From: Cytobacillus massiliigabonensis
GTDB taxonomy: Bacteria > Bacillota > Bacilli > Bacillales > Cytobacillaceae
Assembly: GCF_900199725.1 (NCBI RefSeq)
Contig: NZ_LT904902.1
Location: 281,289 to 345,288, forward strand
Reading direction: 5' to 3'
Length of the DNA stretch: 64,000 nt
Shown: positions 1 to 8,852 of the stretch, one piece after another
How positions within the stretch are numbered: the first letter of the stretch is position 1
Layout: each line of letters opens with the position of its first letter
Program-made: the position numbers and the translations under genes
Notes under the pieces: generated by a model
What the model was told of the DNA's origin: nothing
The model's database searches: none
What the model saw: the letters and a program-made list of their open reading frames with translations, nothing else

Positions 1-39
1 TTCCGATATCAACTAATTAATATATAGAAAATGAATAAA

Positions 40-59
40 GAACACCCTCTTAGGTGTTC
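40..59 (-). terminator. intrinsic terminator after the LysM-CAP gene
   Basis: A 7-bp stem (GAACACC at 40-46 with GGTGTTC at 53-59) lies directly downstream of the minus-strand gene ending at 92. The minus-strand tail is TTTATTCATTTTC and the plus-strand side is also T-rich, so it may work in both directions. Confidence 0.7.
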
Positions 60-91
60 CTTTCTTTCAGCAAATAGCGGAGCGCAGCCTT

Positions 92-724
92 TTAATTTCC
101 TGTAATCAAAATCGTCCAATAATGATTATAAAGTCCCCCCTCTGCATAGCCAATCCCTATTTTCGTTGCGCGATCATTTAATATGCTCTCTCTGTTTACA
201 CTTGAATGTAACCAAGTAGAGAGGACAAGCTCGGCAGATTGATAGCCTGCTCCAATACTTTCCTTTACGATTTGATAAGGAATATTTAACTTATTTAACA
301 TACTAGCGGGACTCCCATAAGTAGGGGAATGATGGGAGATATACCTATGTTCAATCATATCAGCTGATTTAATCCTTGCTGCCCTTGTTAAGGAATCATC
401 AATGATTAACGGCTTCATGCCAAATTGTATTCTCTTAGCGTTCAGTAAATCAGCCAGTTTTGCCTCTTCCTTACTTAGATTTTTTTCATGTCTATCATTC
501 CACTCAACACTCGGAATGACGATAACCTGTCCTGGATAAATTAAATTTGGGTTTTGAAGCTGCAGATTACTATGTATGATCCTTTCTAGGCTTATTTGAT
601 GATGTATGGCAATATTCCAAAGCGTGTCTCCCTCCATCACAACATAGTTTGATTGGGCATTTGCAGCCGTATTAAATGAAAAATAGAAGATAAAAGGCAG
701 TGTAAACTGTAATTTCATTCTCAT
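92..724 (-). CDS. secreted LysM plus CAP (SCP/PR-1) domain protein
   Basis: The 210-residue protein has an N-terminal hydrophobic signal sequence (about residues 3-23), one LysM peptidoglycan-binding module (about 27-72, with the typical GDTLWNIA and YPGQVIVIP edges) and a CAP domain (about 85-205, with the His-rich HRYISHHSP segment and the GIGYA strand). It is expected outside the cell, anchored to the wall by LysM. In B. subtilis the CAP proteins are YkwD and YlbC, and ylbC lies beyond ctaG, so the position suits a YlbC-like role, but YlbC lacks a LysM and orthology is not claimed. The ATG at 724 has an AAAGGGG ribosome site 7 nt upstream. CAP proteins of bacteria have no settled enzymatic role, so the function is open. 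Confidence 0.8.
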   Translation of the reverse strand: MRMKLQFTLPFIFYFSFNTAANAQSNYVVMEGDTLWNIAIHHQISLERIIHSNLQLQNPNLIYPGQVIVIPSVEWNDRHEKNLSKEEAKLADLLNAKRIQFGMKPLIIDDSLTRAARIKSADMIEHRYISHHSPTYGSPASMLNKLNIPYQIVKESIGAGYQSAELVLSTWLHSSVNRESILNDRATKIGIGYAEGGLYNHYWTILITGN

Positions 725-961
725 CTATTAACCCCTTTCACTGATCCTTTCTTATCTTTTCCAAATGAAATGAAAATGCTCGATGTTTTATGAAATTCGT
801 TACAATTTCTTGAATTCAATCCATGATTAAACTGATTATTTTATGAATCCGTTGCATCTTCTCTCTTTTTGAACTATTATTAGATTTGGGATAAAACTTG
901 TTAAATTTCACCTAATATGCTGCAAACAGCTATTAAGGGATTGTTTTTAGGAGGGACAAAC

Positions 962-1321
962 ATGCAGTTTGAAAATACGGGTCTTGAAAAAAAGAAAGCA
1001 GACTTAAACCGATTAGATGATTTAATGTTAACCTATGGACTTGTTCGTGCTGGTCAATGGGATTATGAAAGAGTTACATACGACCGCAAATTTGATTTAA
1101 AAGAAGGCGTGTATTATTTACGCGTATTCGGTGTTGCTGTTGAAGGCGATGTAGGCGCAGATAAAGCAGTCATTCAATTAAAGACACCAGCTTTAGGAAA
1201 ACACTATTATCCACATGGTGTTGAATATGGTGCAGATGAAAATTATCCGAAGACACTTGTTAGCCAATGCGAAAAAATACTTAATGATTTAAATGCTGAA
1301 ATCGAAAAGTTTGCACAATAA
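962..1321 (+). CDS. yugN: YugN-like family protein
   Basis: The 119-residue cytosolic protein matches the Bacillus YugN-like family by its overall sequence (start MQFENTGLEKK, then a LMLTYGLVRAGQWDYERVTYD region). I chose ATG 962 because AGGAGGG lies 6 nt upstream; the in-frame ATG at 917 has no ribosome site. The function of the family is unknown. It stands alone, followed by a strong terminator, and converges with ctaM. Confidence 0.8.
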   Translation: MQFENTGLEKKKADLNRLDDLMLTYGLVRAGQWDYERVTYDRKFDLKEGVYYLRVFGVAVEGDVGADKAVIQLKTPALGKHYYPHGVEYGADENYPKTLVSQCEKILNDLNAEIEKFAQ

Positions 1322-1325
1322 AAGG

Positions 1326-1352
1326 AAAAGACGCATATTAGATGCGTCTTTT
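1326..1352. terminator. bidirectional terminator between yugN and ctaM
   Basis: A perfect 11-bp stem (1326-1336 with 1342-1352) around ATTAG, flanked by A- and T-runs, lies between two convergent genes. Confidence 0.85.
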
Positions 1353-1360
1353 CTGTTTAT

Positions 1361-1828
1361 TTATGAGCCTAAGATCGCTTTAATTGTAGAGGTTGTTTCA
1401 CCGCCATGGTAAAACACATACAATAGAAGATACACGACTACACCGGTAATAGCCGTAAAAAACCAAATAATACTTGTGATTGGACCTAGCTTTCGATGAA
1501 GGGTTAATTTATTTTTAAACCCGCTTATCAGCGATATTAGCCCAAATACAGCACCTGTTGTAGCTAACGTTACATGAAAGATCAAGAAAATCGTATAATA
1601 AATTTTGATATCATCAGGTCCGCCAAAGGCTGTATTCCCGATAAAAACGGTTCTGCTCATATAAATAATAAAGAAAATAGTTGCGCATATTCCCGCAAGA
1701 GTCATCGACCTTTTATGAGCGTCAATCTTCCGATTACGTATTTGCCCCCAGCCAATCGCAACAAAAATTGCGCTAAGAACAATAAATGTGGTACTTATAG
1801 TAGGTAAAATTGGCAATGAATAATTCAT
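1361..1828 (-). CDS. ctaM: DUF420 membrane protein, heme-copper oxidase assembly factor CtaM (YozB)
   Basis: The 155-residue protein has about four transmembrane segments and matches the DUF420 family (B. subtilis YozB). In Staphylococcus aureus and B. subtilis, CtaM is needed for assembly of heme A/O-type terminal oxidases. I chose the ATG at 1828 because GAGGGAG lies just upstream and the preceding 23 codons are not conserved-looking. It follows ctaG on the same strand, which supports an oxidase role. A terminator lies between ctaG and ctaM, so ctaM is probably transcribed separately. Confidence 0.8.
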   Translation of the reverse strand: MNYSLPILPTISTTFIVLSAIFVAIGWGQIRNRKIDAHKRSMTLAGICATIFFIIYMSRTVFIGNTAFGGPDDIKIYYTIFLIFHVTLATTGAVFGLISLISGFKNKLTLHRKLGPITSIIWFFTAITGVVVYLLLYVFYHGGETTSTIKAILGS

Positions 1829-1999
1829 ATGTCTCCCTCTCAATGAAATTAATAACATTTTACTAATAGCTGTATATAAGTATACAGCAACTCTCAATTA
1901 ACAAAAGCACCTATTCTTAAAAGTTCCAAAAATGTTCATACTTTATTTAATAAAATGTGATTTTTTATATAGAACAAACAAAAAAATCCCGTATTACAA

Positions 2000-2024
2000 A
2001 ACCCCATCTAAGTAGGATGGGGTT
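2000..2024 (-). terminator. terminator after ctaG
   Basis: A 9-bp stem (AACCCCATC at 2000-2008 with GATGGGGTT at 2016-2024) closes the cta operon on the minus strand and is followed by T-rich sequence. Confidence 0.8.
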
Positions 2025-2028
2025 CTAT

Positions 2029-2931
2029 TTACTCAATTGGCTGTGGATTTAATCTATGCTGTTTTTCAACTTCTGTTTCTTCCTGCTCTTTTTTATACCA
2101 GCTAAAGAAAACTCTTGCCAGGACAAAGCCATATACAATCTCTTGGATAATCTTCATAATAATCCCGCCAAGCTGCTGGTCATAAATTAAGGACATTGAA
2201 CTGAATACTTCTGGTCCGCTCAAAGTTAATCCTGCAAGTGTAGTGCCAGGCACACAAAGTTCCAATGCTTTTGCCCATGCGTTTGGATCAGAAAATGTTG
2301 CATAAAGCGGTACATCAGCAAAAATAATTAACCCGCATGCAGGTAATAATAATGCCCCGCCAGCAAATATATACCCTACCTTTTTTAAGCCGCTTAATGT
2401 ATGCTGATTGTCTAAGCGATTTATGAGTGGCCACCAAAAGAAGATACCCAAAATAAATAATATGGATGTATAGCCTGCGTGAAGCCACATATTTGTTTTG
2501 ATAAAATCAAAAACTAATGGAATATGATAGATTGAAAAGATTCCATTAAACAAAATCAAGGCTATGACTGGATTAGAAAAAATATAAAATATTTTTTTGA
2601 AAGATTTATTATTTTGAAGCGTACGCCATATCCATGGAGGAATTCCTAGAATGACTAGCTGCGGAATAACCAAACAAAGAATAGCCATTTGAGTCATATG
2701 CGCATAAAACATAAGATGGCCCATTAAATCAATAGGTGAACCTTTTATGATATATATAAGAATAATCGCCAGTGAGAAATTAATCGCCTGTCCCTTTGTT
2801 AATGGATCACTTTGCGAAAATTTATTCCTAAATTTCAAAGTAATAAGGAAATAACCAATTAAAACTAGCACTAGTACACCAAAAAAGATTGGACTCCATA
2901 ATGCCCGAAAACCAAATATTGATATCGACAC
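2029..2931 (-). CDS. ctaG: CtaG, copper delivery/assembly protein of caa3 oxidase
   Basis: The 300-residue membrane protein has about seven hydrophobic segments and His/Met-rich motifs near the membrane (MGHLMFYAHMTQM, YHIPLVFD, WLHAGY) that are typical of the CtaG family (Caa3_CtaG). In B. subtilis CtaG is needed for formation of active cytochrome caa3, probably for the copper centre. It ends the ctaC-D-E-F-G gene order. It is separated from ctaF by 143 bp containing a terminator hairpin, so it may be read by partial read-through or its own promoter. Confidence 0.93.
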   Translation of the reverse strand: MSISIFGFRALWSPIFFGVLVLVLIGYFLITLKFRNKFSQSDPLTKGQAINFSLAIILIYIIKGSPIDLMGHLMFYAHMTQMAILCLVIPQLVILGIPPWIWRTLQNNKSFKKIFYIFSNPVIALILFNGIFSIYHIPLVFDFIKTNMWLHAGYTSILFILGIFFWWPLINRLDNQHTLSGLKKVGYIFAGGALLLPACGLIIFADVPLYATFSDPNAWAKALELCVPGTTLAGLTLSGPEVFSSMSLIYDQQLGGIIMKIIQEIVYGFVLARVFFSWYKKEQEETEVEKQHRLNPQPIE

Positions 2932-3042
2932 TTCGTTATCACCTCTTTAATAAAAACGTACACCAATAGTATACTCCCATTCATGAAAAACTCCAAGAAT
3001 GAAGCATTTTCACTATTGCTAATATTCGATTTATATAAAAAG

Positions 3043-3062
3043 AATCGGCTAAATAGCCGATT
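3043..3062 (-). terminator. terminator after ctaF
   Basis: An 8-bp stem (AATCGGCT at 3043-3050 with AGCCGATT at 3055-3062) has a minus-strand TTTTTATA tail. It could attenuate transcription into ctaG. Confidence 0.8.
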
Positions 3063-3074
3063 CCCCTTGTAAAT

Positions 3075-3410
3075 TTACCACCAAATTATTGTTGTATAAC
3101 AAAGAATTGTCACAAACGCGATGAAAACTCCAGAATACATAAATAGTTTTGGCGCTTCGTGCCCCTCATGGCTCATATGCATGAAATAAAATAATTGAAA
3201 GATCACTTGAACACCAGCAAGTAGTAAGATAAACGGAACAATAAACCATCCAGTAAATCCTTCATAAGCTACTGCAACAAATGCAATCAGCGTTAAGAAA
3301 ATCATTAAGGCGAACGTAATTACTTGATGTTTCATTTCTTCCGCATTCTTTTTACGGCGATATTCAATGTCTACACGAGGATTGCCTGAGTTTAATTGTT
3401 GATTTGCCAT
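3075..3410 (-). CDS. ctaF: cytochrome c oxidase subunit IV (caa3-type, subunit IVB)
   Basis: The 111-residue protein has three transmembrane segments (about 28-48, 55-75 and 88-108) and the FYFMHMSHE motif of the prokaryotic subunit IV/CyoD family. It is a small structural subunit of the caa3 oxidase in the cytoplasmic membrane. Its ATG at 3410 lies 3 nt after the ctaE stop, so it is translationally linked to ctaE. Confidence 0.93.
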   Translation of the reverse strand: MANQQLNSGNPRVDIEYRRKKNAEEMKHQVITFALMIFLTLIAFVAVAYEGFTGWFIVPFILLLAGVQVIFQLFYFMHMSHEGHEAPKLFMYSGVFIAFVTILCYTTIIWW

Positions 3411-3413
3411 CAG

Positions 3414-4043
3414 TTATCCCACCATTCCCATTAAATATACTACTGTAAAAATAAATACCCAAACAACGTCGATAAAGTGCCAATAAAGGCTTGCAACGTA
3501 ATACTTCGGTGCATTATACAGATTTAATCCACGTTTGCTATTGCGGATGATTAAAGTAGTAATCCATAGCAATCCAAATGCGACGTGGGCACCATGGAAG
3601 CCTACAAGTGTATAGAAGGCTGAACCAAAAGCACTGCTAGTAAAAGTATGACCGAATTCATGCACATAATGGTTGAATTCATAAATTTCAAGACCTAAGA
3701 ATGCTAATCCAAGAACAACAGTGATTCCTAGCCAAACTTGCATTTTCTTAAAGCTGAAATTTTTCATATGGTACATTGCATACACACTTGTCAAAGAGCT
3801 TGTTAAAAGGATCATTGTCATTGCAAAAACTAATGGAATTTCGAATAGATCCTTTGCTAATGGCATGTCGCTTCTAGGGACTGAATCTTTCAATGCAAGA
3901 TATGTCGCAAAGAGAGAGGCGAAAAGTACCGTCTCTCCCCCTAAGAATAACCAAAAACCTAAGAATTTATTTTTTGCCTCGAGGGTTTGTTTTTCAGGCG
4001 CAGCAGGCCAAGTTTCAACAGTCATTTTTTCTTCTACATGCAT
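3414..4043 (-). CDS. ctaE: cytochrome c oxidase subunit III
   Basis: The 209-residue protein has five membrane segments of the COX3 family, with the GGETVLFASLFATY start of helix 1, the GFHGAHVAFGLLW region and the YWHFIDVVWVFIF end. It is the third core subunit of the caa3 oxidase. Its ATG overlaps the ctaD stop by one base (TAATG), and GGGGG in the ctaD 3' end serves as ribosome site. Confidence 0.96.
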   Translation of the reverse strand: MHVEEKMTVETWPAAPEKQTLEAKNKFLGFWLFLGGETVLFASLFATYLALKDSVPRSDMPLAKDLFEIPLVFAMTMILLTSSLTSVYAMYHMKNFSFKKMQVWLGITVVLGLAFLGLEIYEFNHYVHEFGHTFTSSAFGSAFYTLVGFHGAHVAFGLLWITTLIIRNSKRGLNLYNAPKYYVASLYWHFIDVVWVFIFTVVYLMGMVG

Positions 4044-5917
4044 TATGCCTTAACCCCCTTATCATTGTCATCAATTAATTCTTCTTTTGGAATATGATAA
4101 CCATGATCATCTTTAATCGAGCGTACAAACATTGAACCTAATGTAAATAGAAGCCCGAAAATTAATACTGGAATTCCCCAAGTATTTCCTTCATCCCCAT
4201 GATACATTGCACCAAATGCTGCAATGAAAAGACCTAAAGAAATTAAGAATGGAATAAAGGAGTTATTTGGCATATGAATATCTCCAAGCGGTTCAGCTGG
4301 TGTCATTCCTTTTTTGCCTTCCATTTTTTCGATCCAGTATGCATCAAGTCCACGTACTAGCGGAAGCTGCTTGAAGTTATAATATGGAGGCGGTGATGAT
4401 AAAGCCCACTCCAATGTTCGTCCGTCACCCCATGGATCATTTCCAACCTTTTCATTTTTCACACTTGTAATAATAACGTTAATCAATAAAACAATTACAC
4501 CTGCTGCCATTAAAAAGGCACCGATTGAACTTACTACGTTCGATGTTTCAAATCCTTGACCTGGAAGGTAAGTGAAAACACGACGCGGCATCCCCCATAG
4601 TCCTAAGAAATGCTGAATAAAGAACGTCATATGGAAGCCAACAAAGAATAAAACAAATGTAATTTTCCCTAAAACTTCATTTAACATTGTTCCAAACATT
4701 TTTGGCCAGTATAAATGAGCTCCAGCGAATAGAGCAAACACAACCCCACCAACAATTACATAGTGGAAGTGAGCGACTACGAAATACGTATCATGGTACT
4801 GATAATCCTGTGCAGCTGACCCAAGCATTACACCTGTTACTCCCCCCATTAAGAAGGAAGGGATAAAGGCAACTGCCCAAAGCATTGGTGTCGTAAAGCG
4901 AATACTTCCGCCCCACATCGTAAATAACCAGTTGAATATTTTAATACCTGTAGGTACAGCAATTGCCATAGTTGCAACAGCAAAGATCGCATTAGCAATT
5001 GGTCCTAACCCTGTTGTAAACATATGGTGAGCCCAGACCATGAATCCTAAGAAACCAATAAGCACGGTCGCAAATACCATTGATGAATAACCAAAAAGGC
5101 GCTTCCTTGAGAAAATTGCAAATATCTCTGAGAATATACCGAATGCTGGTAAAATCAAAATGTAAACCTCAGGGTGACCGAAAATCCAGAAAAAGTGTTC
5201 CCAAATAATTGTATTTCCGCCCATTGCTGCATCAAAGAAGTTCGCACCAAACATACGGTCAAATGTCATCAAGAATAAACCAACAGTTAATGGAGGAAAT
5301 GCAAATAAAATTAGTGCAGATACTACAAATGTTGTCCATGTAAACATCGGCATACGCATATAAGTCATACCAGGTGCACGCATATTAATGATCGTAACAA
5401 GGAAGTTTATCCCACCAATTAAGGTTCCTAGCCCTGCGATCTGTAAGCCGAGAGCATAGAAATCAATTCCATGACCTGTCTGAGCGATCGAAAGCGATGC
5501 ATAAGACGTCCACCCAGCGTTTGGCGCTGCGTCTAAAAACCATGAAAGATTTAGAAATAATCCGCCAAAAAGGAAAAGCCAAAATCCTAATGAATTTAGA
5601 AATGGAAAAGCTACATCACGTGCCCCAATTTGCAATGGCATAACCGCATTCATAAATGCAAAAACGAGCGGCATCGCAGCCAAGAAAATCATTGTTGTTC
5701 CGTGCATTGTTAATAGTTCATTAAATAAACCTGCACTTACAAAATCATTATTAGGTTTTAAAAGCTGAATTCGGATAAATAATGCTTCAAGTCCACCGAT
5801 TAAGAAGAATAATCCGCCAGCTATTAGATAGAGGTGTGCAATTTTTTTATGGTCTACTGTTGTTAAATAGTCCCATAACGTTGCCCCAAATCCCCTTTTC
5901 TGAGCATTGGTACTCAC
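4043..5917 (-). CDS. ctaD: cytochrome c oxidase subunit I (caa3 type)
   Basis: The 624-residue catalytic subunit holds low-spin heme A and the heme a3-CuB centre that reduces oxygen and pumps protons. The metal ligands are visible: an N-terminal His in MHGTTM, the CuB motif WIFGHPEVYILILP, the double His in WAHHMFT, and HFHYVIVGG for the two hemes. About 14 membrane segments fit its length. The start is GTG 5917, preceded at 9 nt by AAAGGAGGT. It is the second gene of the ctaCDEF group, 27 bp after ctaC. Confidence 0.97.
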   Translation of the reverse strand: MSTNAQKRGFGATLWDYLTTVDHKKIAHLYLIAGGLFFLIGGLEALFIRIQLLKPNNDFVSAGLFNELLTMHGTTMIFLAAMPLVFAFMNAVMPLQIGARDVAFPFLNSLGFWLFLFGGLFLNLSWFLDAAPNAGWTSYASLSIAQTGHGIDFYALGLQIAGLGTLIGGINFLVTIINMRAPGMTYMRMPMFTWTTFVVSALILFAFPPLTVGLFLMTFDRMFGANFFDAAMGGNTIIWEHFFWIFGHPEVYILILPAFGIFSEIFAIFSRKRLFGYSSMVFATVLIGFLGFMVWAHHMFTTGLGPIANAIFAVATMAIAVPTGIKIFNWLFTMWGGSIRFTTPMLWAVAFIPSFLMGGVTGVMLGSAAQDYQYHDTYFVVAHFHYVIVGGVVFALFAGAHLYWPKMFGTMLNEVLGKITFVLFFVGFHMTFFIQHFLGLWGMPRRVFTYLPGQGFETSNVVSSIGAFLMAAGVIVLLINVIITSVKNEKVGNDPWGDGRTLEWALSSPPPYYNFKQLPLVRGLDAYWIEKMEGKKGMTPAEPLGDIHMPNNSFIPFLISLGLFIAAFGAMYHGDEGNTWGIPVLIFGLLFTLGSMFVRSIKDDHGYHIPKEELIDDNDKGVKA

Positions 5918-5944
5918 AATTTTACCTCCTTTATAAACATATCA

Positions 5945-7018
5945 CTATTCACCTTGAACCTTTAACCCCATTAAGTACGCAGTAAGCGCATCTAGTTGTT
6001 CAGGTGTTAATTCACCATAAGTACCAGTCATTTTATTTCCTGGTTTATATGTTTCTGGATCAGACAACCAATTTTTTAAGTTTTCTTCATTATGCTCTAA
6101 ATATCCTGCGATAATATTACGATCACCAAAGTTAGTTAAGTTCGGTGCCATACGAGCATCAGCAGGTGTACCATTTGAAGGCGTAACAGCGTGACAGCCA
6201 ATACAGCTTTGATTAAAGATTTCTTGACCTTGCTGTGCTAAATCAGTTGTTGCTTCCTGTGGCTCCTTAATATTTTGCATATTAGTTACCCACTGATCAA
6301 ACTCTGCACGCGGAAGGGCTTTCACTTTAAAATCCATCAAAGCATGTGATGGACCGCAAAGCTCTGCACATCGTCCTTGGAATAGTTTGTCAGGATCAGC
6401 TTTTTCACTATCAAACTCTAACCAGAATTTATTTACGTTTTCAGTGTTGTTATCCATTTTTCCGCCAGCTGCTGGAATCCAAAATGAATGTTTTACATCT
6501 GAAGCAATTAAATTAAAATAAACCTTTTCATCAGTCGGAACAATCAGTTCTTGACCTGTTACTATTTTTTCATTTGGGTATTCAAATTCCCACCAGTATA
6601 AATTCGCACGTACATTGACAACAAGTGCATCAGAAGTTCCATCTTCATTCTTCTTCTCCATTGCATCAACATCAGCAAAATTGAAAACCGCTGACACAGT
6701 CGGAACAGCTAGGACAAGGACTAATAAGATCGGAATAACAGTCCAAATAATTTCCATAGCGTGGTTTCCCTCAACTTGATTAGGAATTTTGTCATCTTTA
6801 CGACGGAATTTCACTAATACAATAATGAAAATTACCGCTACTACTGCCATTACAGCAATCATAATAATTGTGCTGAACACCATTAAATCATATTGTTTTT
6901 TTGCTACTTCACCCGCAGGCTGTAGTGCTGATAAATATGGTTGACCACTGCAAGCAGAAAGCACGAGCGTCAGAATTGCAAATAATGAAAGTAGACGCCA
7001 TTTCGCAAGCCTTTTCAT
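5945..7018 (-). CDS. ctaC: cytochrome c oxidase subunit II with fused cytochrome c domain
   Basis: The 357-residue protein starts with a lipoprotein signal (LSAC, Cys 23), then two transmembrane helices (about 43-68 and 87-110), a cupredoxin domain with the CuA ligands (HSFWIP and CAELCGPSHALM), and a C-terminal cytochrome c domain with one CIGCH heme site and a likely axial Met in PGNKMTG. The fusion makes this a caa3 oxidase that takes electrons from cytochrome c. The ATG at 7018 has GAGGGG 12 nt upstream, a long spacing. It heads ctaCDEF. Confidence 0.96.
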   Translation of the reverse strand: MKRLAKWRLLSLFAILTLVLSACSGQPYLSALQPAGEVAKKQYDLMVFSTIIMIAVMAVVAVIFIIVLVKFRRKDDKIPNQVEGNHAMEIIWTVIPILLVLVLAVPTVSAVFNFADVDAMEKKNEDGTSDALVVNVRANLYWWEFEYPNEKIVTGQELIVPTDEKVYFNLIASDVKHSFWIPAAGGKMDNNTENVNKFWLEFDSEKADPDKLFQGRCAELCGPSHALMDFKVKALPRAEFDQWVTNMQNIKEPQEATTDLAQQGQEIFNQSCIGCHAVTPSNGTPADARMAPNLTNFGDRNIIAGYLEHNEENLKNWLSDPETYKPGNKMTGTYGELTPEQLDALTAYLMGLKVQGE

Positions 7019-7053
7019 AAGCTAATCAATCCCCTCTTTCTTTAAAATTTCTG

Positions 7054-7073
7054 TTTGAATTTTTTAATTCAAA
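7054..7073 (-). promoter_or_regulatory. inverted repeat in the ctaC leader
   Basis: TTTGAATT (7054-7061) and AATTCAAA (7066-7073) form a perfect 8-bp stem with a T4 loop, 36 nt or more upstream of ctaC. It could be an operator or leader hairpin; I assign no regulator. Confidence 0.35.
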
Positions 7074-7210
7074 AAAATTATGAATAAATTCTTTCAATAC
7101 TTAGGAAAAGAAAGAATTCCTAACAATAGTTGTTTTTGACATTTTAGTATGTAACTTATTAGTAGAAATTATTATTAAATTGAAACAATTATTCGTTTGT
7201 TGATAAAAAG

Positions 7211-7229
7211 AAAAGCAGAACGTGCTTTT
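7211..7229 (-). terminator. weak terminator after ctaB
   Basis: A 7-bp stem (AAAAGCA at 7211-7217, TGCTTTT at 7223-7229) has a minus-strand tail TTTTTATC, between ctaB and ctaC. It suggests that ctaC also has its own promoter in the following 180 bp. Confidence 0.5.
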
Positions 7230-7271
7230 GATAAAAAATAAACCAAATATTTCTTCGTTCTGGAAACTTTT

Positions 7272-8210
7272 TTATAAAAGTGTGATTATTACCATAGCTA
7301 CAAACATGATAGTCAGATATTGTAGAGAGTATACAAACATTAAAGTTGCCCATTTAATATCATCCTTGAATTTCCTTGCATATATCCCTGTACCGATCCA
7401 GCCAATATTTAACAATGTGGCAAGGACCAGGAAAGGCATTCCTAACTCAGGAAGAAAAAACGGGAGCGGCAGTAATGCTGCAATCCAAAGATAAATATGA
7501 CGCTTGGTAGTTTTAAAACCTTTTACAACTGGAAGCATTGGTACTCCGGCAGACCGATATTCCTCCACTCTTCTCATAGCAAGTGCATAAAAATGTGGCG
7601 GCTGCCAAAAAAACATAATTAAAAATAAAACCCATGCGATAACATCAAGATTTGCGTCTACAGCAGCCCAGCCAATTAACGGCGGTACTGCACCAGAGAA
7701 ACTGCCAATAACCGTATTAGAAACATATCTTCTTTTTGACCAAATTGTATAAGGAACGATATAGCTAAATACTCCAATTAACCCAATAACTACAGCTGTC
7801 ATTGTTGTCAACATTAAGAAAAGAGTTCCAGCTATAATTAATAGGAAGCTCATTGCAGCAACTTTTGTGGGATTTGCTTTGCCAGTAACTGTAGGCCTTT
7901 TCTTCGTTCTTTCCATTAAAGGATCAATATCTCGATCTATGTAGTTATTAAGAGCACATGAACCAGCAATAATTAATCCTGATCCAATTAATGTGTAGAA
8001 CACTAGATCTAAGTTGTTAAAAAAGCCTTTGGATGAAAAATGCAAAGCAAGCCATAATCCTGTAAAAGTCGTAATTAGGTTTGAATTAACAATTCCAATC
8101 TTGATGAGCGAAAGAAAATCCTTCCACGCAGTAGATTTTGGCACTTTATTATCTAGGCCTTGATCATTGTTGTCGATGCCTCCATCAATGACAGCCCTCG
8201 TATTAGACAT
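7272..8210 (-). CDS. ctaB: protoheme IX farnesyltransferase (heme O synthase)
   Basis: The 312-residue polytopic membrane enzyme of the UbiA family adds a farnesyl group to heme B to make heme O. The prenyltransferase motif [19 protein letters not shown] (about residues 85-103) is intact, and a second YDRDID-like region is replaced by the normal CtaB loop (YTIWSKRR). I chose ATG 8210, which has AAAGGAGG 10 nt upstream, over a start 16 codons earlier. It is divergent from ctaA, which makes heme A from its product. Confidence 0.95.
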   Translation of the reverse strand: MSNTRAVIDGGIDNNDQGLDNKVPKSTAWKDFLSLIKIGIVNSNLITTFTGLWLALHFSSKGFFNNLDLVFYTLIGSGLIIAGSCALNNYIDRDIDPLMERTKKRPTVTGKANPTKVAAMSFLLIIAGTLFLMLTTMTAVVIGLIGVFSYIVPYTIWSKRRYVSNTVIGSFSGAVPPLIGWAAVDANLDVIAWVLFLIMFFWQPPHFYALAMRRVEEYRSAGVPMLPVVKGFKTTKRHIYLWIAALLPLPFFLPELGMPFLVLATLLNIGWIGTGIYARKFKDDIKWATLMFVYSLQYLTIMFVAMVIITLL

Positions 8211-8852
8211 GATTCTATTTCCTCCTTTATCTCTTATCACAAATACACCATTATTCACTACAACTACTATAAAGCATTACAGCTTTCATTGCTATATTTG
8301 CAATAAAAAACGAAGGGTACATCCTTATACATTATGTGTACAATACTTTTTCACTATAGATAACGTAAAAACATTGTAAAATTTTTATGTAGAAAAACAG
8401 ACCTTCCTCTGTATATTAAATCACACTTTTATGATTTTTTGTGAACATTTTTCGAATAAATTGTGAATTTTTTGTGTCAACGCATTTTTTCTCTTAAAGA
8501 AATGTTGTTTTTCTGCCATAATATAAAAGAGTTTATCCATGTCCCTTAGAATCCACTTGGACTTAGCTAGAATAAGGTAGTTATCGTTTATTCTTTCACC
8601 TATTTAAACCTCCATTCTATTTCTAGCAAACTCTGTAAAAACTTTCAACCCTTATTACTATAATTACAGTGAAAAAATAATAAAAATATTGAATAACTAA
8701 AATATTTCCATTAGAATCTGAAAAAGCATCTACTATTTCTGTTCATTTCATATTAAATTCGATATGATGGGTACGATATACTTATTCAATGACAATATTA
8801 TTATTTGTTTTCTATTATAATGAACGAATCTTTTAGAAGAAGGTGAAAAGTT
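8211..8852. promoter_or_regulatory. divergent ctaB/ctaA regulatory region with TTGTG motif cluster
   Basis: This 642-bp region has no gene that I can support. It carries three same-direction motifs, TTTGTGAAC (8438-8446), ATTGTGAAT (8460-8468) and TTTGTGTCA (8471-8479), close to the ResD box TTTGTGAAT known for B. subtilis. A TATAAT at about 8818-8823 with a poor -35 is a candidate ctaA promoter. In B. subtilis ctaA and ctaBCDEF are ResD-dependent, which fits; ResD binding here is inferred. Confidence 0.55.

Noticed and set aside
7054..7200. possible riboswitch in the ctaC leader
   Set aside because: Only one simple hairpin is seen and no known riboswitch pattern; kept only as an unassigned inverted repeat.
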